A DNA stretch of 64,000 nt from assembly GCA_958450325.1 (NCBI GenBank), contig OY288262.1:6429142-6493141 (forward strand). The letters run 5' to 3'. Shown piece by piece: positions 58,441 through 64,000 of this stretch. How positions within the stretch are numbered: position 1 is the stretch's first letter; each line of letters begins with the position of its first letter. The position numbers and the translations under genes are program-made. The notes beneath the pieces were generated by a model that saw only the letters and a program-made list of their open reading frames with translations, ran no database searches and was not told where the DNA came from. The stretch is from Agrostemma githago. Lineage: Eukaryota > Streptophyta > Magnoliopsida > Caryophyllales > Caryophyllaceae.

Positions 58441-59595
58441 CGAACCCACCGACAAGCCCCTTGATCACGGCTCCTCCACCCCTGTTTCCGAGACGGTGGA
58501 GAACTCCTCTGGACCTCAGCGGGCTCCATCCACGACCTTGGCCCTCTCTAGTTGGAGACTGTACGGCCGGAAAAGTAGACTACTTAGTGGATACTATTAT
58601 GACTCCATGTTTTTTTCTTCTCCCAGCTCTTGTCGAGGTGGCCCTTCTCTTACGAGCCCTGTCAAAAACCATGTCTGAGAGGTTGGCCTTTCTCTGCTTC
58701 CGCTTAGTCTGGGTTCTCTTTGACACTTAGGCTGTTTGTTCTCCTTGGAAGAGCCTTTGTTGGAGGTGAAACTAGGCCTTTAACTGCTTCCGCCTAGTCT
58801 GAGTTCTCTTGGACCCTTAAGCTGTTTGTTCTTCCTGGAAGAGCCTCCTTGGCCTTGGGGATGAAGTTGGGCCCTATCCCGTGGCTCTCTGTAGTGAAGA
58901 TCAACCTCTTTTACGGCGTTGAAACAAATTGTACCGTAGCGGCCAGTTGCTCACGGGTGAGTGTTAATCATGTGAGGGGTTCGTGGATCTTAATCCGGGT
59001 CGCAGATGTTGCTTCCGCGATTCCTTTTCCTCAATCTGTTCGTGAAGGATCTCCCCCTTGTGTTGTTGAAGGGACCGCCGACCCGCCAGCCCTCACCTCT
59101 TAAGAATATGAGTTAGCGACTGAAGTATCAGTGAAGATTATCTTCACTTGCCATTACAACTTTTTTTTTTTCTTTTTCTTTTGAGGAAGCTATCCCTAAC
59201 GACAATGCCATATCGTTTGGAATCCAAACAATTAAGTTGATTCTCTTTGAGTTAGATGACCTTGGTTTGAGTCGACTTTGCTCTGGAAGCAAAGATGGCC
59301 TCAGAGGGGATCAAGGGAACCTCTTCGATGCTTAATTAAGTTTTTCATGTGAAATAAAGTTTTCCTTGTGAGGAGAAATGTTATTTTTAAAGATAGAGAG
59401 ACGGGATATATTAGTTGTCCTATTAAATTTGATTTAGAGGTGTTTATAGGCATGCACATGATGTTGCATTGGGCTCAAACCACATGGTGCATTTGGCGGT
59501 CTTTTCCTCGTCGGTCTAACTTTCGGTAACATTCCCTTTTCCTCGCGAACAATATGCTTCAAGGAGGTGTTTGCCTGTCAGCCCTGGGGGACGAG
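58441..59595. other. GC-richer unclassified region, probably a degenerate retroelement
   Basis: Base composition is richer in G/C than its surroundings. Open frames (58,461-58,730; 58,849-59,103) have no recognised domain. It holds a 63-bp duplication (58,694-58,756 and 58,784-58,846). A mobile-element origin is inferred only from composition and repetition. Confidence 0.35.
58694..58846 (+). repeat. 63-bp direct duplication
   Basis: Copies at 58,694-58,756 and 58,784-58,846 share CTGCTTCCGCYTAGTCTG, TTCTCTT, GCTGTTTGTTC and GGAAGAGCCT. They are 90 bp apart start to start. Confidence 0.85.
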
Positions 59596-59909
59596 GTCTT
59601 AGGCCGACCTCCATCGAGGTTGATAATTCTTATGAGACCGAGCCTTAATCCCGATTAATCACAGAGACCGATAGCTTCTACAAGCCGAGACCAACAAACT
59701 TTAAGCGATCCATCGCCATCTAATAACCAAATTTTTTTCAAGCCCTAAACAACATAAGTCTTAGGTCGACCTCCATCGAAGCTGATAATTCTTATGAGGC
59801 TGAGCCTTGATCGAGACTGATCACTTCTCCAAACCGAGACCAACAAACTTTAGCCAACTCATCGCCATCTAATAACCTAAATATTTTTCAAACCCTAAAC
59901 AACATCAGT
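59596..59909 (+). repeat. Tandem duplication, about 160-bp unit
   Basis: Copies at 59,596-59,757 and 59,758-59,909. Both begin GTCTTAGGYCGACCTCCATC and contain GAGACCAACAAACTTTA, CATCGCCATCTAATAACC and CCCTAAACAACAT. About 80-85 per cent alike by eye. Confidence 0.88.
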
Positions 59910-59924
59910 AATTATAGTGTACAA

Positions 59925-60140
59925 CCGTTATACTGTACGATAATAATAAAAATTTGTAATTTATGATACAAAGTGATCATTTTAGGTTAACTAGTTACCA
60001 CTTTTAGATAAATAGTTACAAATTTTTTGTATCAAAAAGTAGTCCCTATTTATCTAAAGGATCACTAAACCACTAAATAACCTAAAATGAGAACTTTTTA
60101 CCATAAATTTTAAAGTTTGATATACGATACAATCTGTGAA
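59925..60140. mobile_element. Foldback MITE-like element
   Basis: An imperfect palindrome of about 215 bp. The left arm has CATTTTAGGTTAA and TTTAGATAAATAG, the right arm CTATTTATCTAAA and AACCTAAAATGAGAA. The ends show GTACGATAATAAT against TATACGATAC. No target duplication defined. Confidence 0.6.
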
Positions 60141-60284
60141 ACAACATAGGCCGTAGTATATGAGAATTGCCTTTTCAACATGGATCACTTAAAATGTGCT
60201 CTTAAGGTTGATGTAAGAAAAGCCCACCCAAATTAATCACTTTTCAGTTTTCACTCCCATCTGGTACTCCACATAAACACACAC

Positions 60285-60287
<3 letters not shown>
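60141..60287 (+). promoter_or_regulatory. Proximal promoter region of the gamma-CA gene
   Basis: A 5' flank with a pyrimidine-rich leader. No clear TATA box was identified. CTCCACATAAACACACACA precedes the (TC)n tract. Confidence 0.35.

Positions 60288-60318
<31 letters not shown>
60288..60318 (+). repeat. (TC)n tract in the gamma-CA 5' UTR
   Basis: About 15 TC units just upstream of the start codon. Such CT tracts are common in plant 5' leaders. Confidence 0.93.
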
Positions 60319-60322
<4 letters not shown>

Positions 60323-60393
60323 CCCCCAAATTTGCAATCATCACGAATCCCTCATAAACCCTAATCTTCACTCTTGAAGATCAAATTAACGAA

Positions 60394-63300
60394 ATGGGGA
60401 CATTGGGGCGCGCAATCTACACTGTTGGATTTTGGATCCGAGAAACCGGCCAAGCTATGGATCGTCTCGGTTGTCGTCTTCAAGGCAATCACCGCTTCCA
60501 AGAACATCGTATGTTACCTTCTTCCACCTAATCTGCGAATTCGTTCATAGATCCGATTCCTTTTATTTCATATGTTCCTGTTACTCTGACGACATTTTCA
60601 TGGACCCACCTCATGTGAATATTTTGTTGACTTCTTTTGTCGTTCCTTATTGTAGCGTAGGCAATGTAGATTATATTTGTTTGATCGGGAAATGGTGCAT
60701 TGTTTGGGAGAAGGTTGTTGAGAATTTATTATCCAGAATTGTATTATGGTGTTGCTTTGTTTGGTTTTATTCGATTTTCCCAGGAGTGATTAAGGATTTG
60801 GGCGCTATTGAGAATGGAATAAAGCGGTTGATTCGACCTCTAACCTACGAGTTTTATGGTTTTGGTTGAGTTGGTTGCTCGAAGTGTGAAATTATTGATC
60901 AAAGTTAGACTTTTCGTACTCTCCTGGATGGTGATGCGTCGTTTCAATTCTTGAAATATATCCTTCTTGATCTTACCGTGATAGTTTGCAGTTTGATGGT
61001 AGATAATATACTTGGACCTTGTATGAATTGAAAGTGAAGCATCGCTGTTTACATTCGAGACGTTTGAGTAGTATATGCTAAATCAGTAAAATATCAGCGA
61101 TATTTTGCAATTATCGGTTCATGGAGGCTAAGGTCTTTTTTTGTTGTTGTTTTGCAAGGCCTTGTATGTCGAGAAATAATTTTATGGCAACCAGTGTCTG
61201 TCACGTGACTAAGCCATCTTTGTACCATGGTAAACAGTGAAAAAAAATCTCTTTATGAGATTGGGTTAAAACGTGACTGAAAGAGGACTGACTGAATGGT
61301 TAATTCAGGATTTTTTTTTTGCTTATGTAGACTGTATTGATTATTAAGTTTATGATTAATAATTTAATACTCGAAGTATAAAGCTACTTGCTTGTAGTGT
61401 CCCCCAATTTTTGCGTGTCAATTATATTTTTGTAGTTTGCCGTTTTGACGATTACTCTTAATTTTGAAGCTTGTGCCAGATCTTCAGATTGGAATTATCT
61501 AATGTTTTTTTCCTCTCTAGTGTCTCGGCATCGGACCCTGATGAACATTTTTGATAAGGCACCAGTAGTTGACAAGGAGGCATTTGTTGCTCCAAGTGCT
61601 TCTGTTATTGGCGATGTTCGAATTGGGGGTGGCTCTTCCATCTGGTATGGCTGTGTATTAAGAGGTAAAATGTTCGCAGCCCATTGCTATTAGCTTAATT
61701 TTATTACTTGTAAAAAATAAATCTTCTGAAACCTTTCCGCATTGATGTTGTGCTGATTTATCAGTACTCACGACCTCTCCGGCGTACCTGCCTTTTATGA
61801 GCACACTTGTGTCTTTGAGCACCGATGTTTATTAGTGTTTGCATGTAGCATCCTTGCAGTTCAACAGGTTTGTTGTTTTTGTGAGTTCAAGTAAATGCTG
61901 CTAAATTAATATGTGGTGCTGGTCCTGCTGGAATGTTACTATTTAACACACAGTTAGATGATGTTTCATTAAAGAGTAACACAAATAAACTTTTGGGGTA
62001 TTTTACATATTACCCCTATGCCTTTTCATTTTCTAGGTTTGTACTCTTTTTGTTGGAAATAACTTTGACTGACGATAACTTATGGGGAAGCGACAATTCT
62101 TTTTTCGAATTCATTGTCTTTACGAGATTTTCGCTTTGAAAAAAAGAATTGTCACTTTCGAAAGTTGTGGTAAGAGTTATGACCCATGCAACCTTTTTAA
62201 CTGAATATATTTTGACCAACTATAACTCTGTCATGATTCTTTTTTTCCCAAATCGATCGATTTTACGAGATCTTTGGTTTGAAAACTGCTGCTTGGATGA
62301 GAGTTATTGAAGTCAAAAGTTGTTTTGACCTAATGGGGTGTGCAACATACCAATATGAAAAAATAAATATAGGAGTACTATGTAAAATATCTTTAAACGT
62401 TTTCATGAATTTAAATTGGTAATTCAAATATTCACTTAAGGACCAAAATGATCTCATTTATCAGTAGGATTATCATTAAATTACCCAAGGAGATGTATTT
62501 CTATTACGATAATGACCCACATACTACTTCCTCTGCTCCGGTGAATAATTTGCACTTTTCTTTTATGGGTGTATCAGTTTCCATTTTTGGTATGTTTATA
62601 TTCTCTACTTTATCCTTTAATAATATTAAAAACAGTCTCGATATCTCTCTGCCTTAATCCTTGAGTATAAAGCATATGCTAACTTTCTAGTGGGAGGAGG
62701 GAGTACAATTTTAAGTGAGGCCAACTGTAGTGTTATATTCATTGTATGCATGGTTCCTCTCTTTGTATAGGTTGTGCCGTTGGGGTTATTGTTTGTTATA
62801 ATTGACTTGTGCTATTTCGATCTGGTGTCTATGTAGGTAATGGAACGAAAAGCAAATGAGAATATGAGCTAGTGGTGGTAGAAAGAGGAAAGAAATGAGT
62901 CCCCAAAAAAAGAAGTAAAAAAAAAAAAAGAAATGAGGCACGGGTAGTAACTATGCATAATGGGTGTAATAGCTAACCACCTCCCTTGATATGAAATTAA
63001 TAGTTTCCCTATCAGTCCTTTCATTTTCCCTCCTGAGTCTTCACTTCCCTCATTCACTTCCTTCATTTACTATGTTTTAGTAATCTCCATTACCTCTAAT
63101 TTAAGCAAGCCATAGGTTTCAACACACATGGCCACAATTATAGCCGTGGGCTGCAATTTTATGCTCTGGTTGTCCTGTTTCCGTTTGTTTGCTTTTAGCT
63201 TTACTTGCCTATTTTTGCAGGTGATGTAAACCACATTTCTATTGGGTCTGGAACCAATATCCAAGACAATTCTCTTGTTCATGTAGCAAAATCTAACCTA

Positions 63301-63590
63301 GCCGGGAAGGTATTGCCAACTATAATTGGAGATAATGTTACCGTTGGTATGTAACTACCTAACAACTTACATTGGCCTGATAGCTTTTGCACACATATAT
63401 GTAACTCTGTGTTGTGACCTTTTGCTTGCATGGAACAGGGCACAGTGCAGTCTTACATGCTTGTACTGTTGATGATGAGGCATTTGTTGGCATGGGTGCT
63501 ACTTTACTAGATGGAGTAGTTGTTGAGAAACATGCCATGGTTGCTGCTGGAGCCCTTGTAAGACAGAACACCAGAATTCCTTCCGGGCAG
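60394..63590 (+). CDS. GAMMACA1/2: Gamma carbonic anhydrase, mitochondrial complex I subunit (5' part)
   Basis: Four coding exons are in the window: 60,394-60,508; 61,521-61,664; 63,221-63,346; 63,439-63,590, giving 179 residues with phase and GT-AG sites consistent. A further GT donor at 63,591 shows that the gene runs off the right edge; family members are about 270-280 residues. The start MGTLGRAIYTVGFWIRETGQ and the left-handed beta-helix with hexapeptide repeats (FVAPSASVIGDVRIGGGSSI, IGSGTNIQDNSLVHV, VGHSAVLHACTVDDEAFVGM) are typical. The candidate zinc ligands are present (His in LVHV, GHS and LHA), as are RGD and IQD. The protein forms the trimeric matrix domain of plant complex I. 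The symbol is tentative between the CA1 and CA2 paralogues. Confidence 0.95.
61990..62400. mobile_element. Possible MITE in gamma-CA intron 2
   Basis: GGTATTTTACATATTA at about 61,998 and TATGTAAAATATC at about 62,380 are inverted. The interior has two related stretches (GACAATTCTTTTTTCGAATTC, then TACGAGATTTTCG; and ATGATTCTTTTTTTCCCAAATC, then TACGAGATCTTTGG). Boundaries uncertain. Confidence 0.4.
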
Positions 63591-64000
63591 GTTAATAACC
63601 TTGATTCCTCCATGTCCAGCTCTTCTTTAAGCGCGTAATTTCAAATGTTGAATTTGAGATGTCTGGGTTATTCTGTTATTCTTTTGAGGATTTTAGGAAA
63701 CCAGATTCTTGGGGCTAAATGCAGTGCAAGTGATTTGATAGATAACAGTTTTCAGTTGAAGATAGTAATGTCTGGGTTGTGTCTTTCCACGAAAGTCAAG
63801 AATGAGGCACTTGCGTAGAATTATTCTGTTCATGTCGGTTCACAATATGTATCAACATTCTCCCATTCAGATTGACCTGACATCTATGCTACTTCACTTG
63901 GGTGCCGTGTTGTCTCTCTGACATGTGTAGTGTCCTACACCGACACGACATGACACTTCAATACTTCAATTTCGACCAAAATAATCATGTCCGACACTCC
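63591..64000 (+). other. Gamma-CA intron 4 (partial)
   Basis: Sequence after the donor at 63,591. No further exon is recognised before the window ends, and the next exon is expected downstream. Confidence 0.6.

Overview
This is a window of a seed-plant nuclear genome, most likely a eudicot. The evidence is GT-AG introns in two clear host genes, plant-type Ty3/gypsy gag-only LTR elements, plant L1-like LINEs with DUF4283 and zf-RVT domains, Stowaway MITEs, Helitrons and a FAR1-family locus. Recurrent TACTCCGTA-like scraps hint at Caryophyllales, but this is not decisive.

Layout. 1-4,168: AT-rich, with the 3' end of a LINE, a broken RPA-like (DUF223) exon at 789-941, a 219-bp (AT)n tract and degenerate repeats. 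4,169-9,655: a FAR1-related pseudogene cut by a Mutator-like MITE with a perfect 9-bp target-site duplication (TSD) and by an unclassified 1.8-kb insert. 9,656-11,900: non-coding, with a hAT-type MITE rich in GACCC. 11,902-38,855: a nested transposon stack. A small lysine-rich gene-like sequence was hit by LINE1 (minus strand, 11,971-38,598, 11-bp TSD). LINE1 was hit by a gag-only LTR element (12,091-21,415, TSD ACATG) and by LINE2 (plus strand, about 22,414-35,001). LINE2 was hit by a second, related gag-only LTR element (22,680-31,886, TSD CAATG). 39-53 kb: AT-rich, with a second copy of the Mutator-like MITE (40,232-42,539, 9-bp TSD) split by a Helitron, an old LTR remnant inside a second RPA-like fragment, a tandem minus-strand Helitron array split by a plus-strand Helitron, and Stowaway MITEs. 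53-64 kb: host genes, namely an apparently intact soluble inorganic pyrophosphatase (8 coding exons, 54,218-58,032) and the first four coding exons of a mitochondrial gamma carbonic anhydrase (60,394-63,590, running off the window), separated by a degenerate repeat-rich spacer.

The two host genes act separately: the pyrophosphatase removes PPi from biosynthetic reactions, and gamma-CA is a matrix-side subunit of plant mitochondrial complex I. Everything else is mobile or derived from mobile DNA. Related copies inside the window act as empty-site controls, so several insertions can be resolved to the base. No CRISPR, operon or defence system was seen. The most notable items are the nested stack, the two Helitron insertions proved by paralogous empty sites, and subfamily-specific hairpin cassettes built on ACTCG/CGAGT inside the LTRs.
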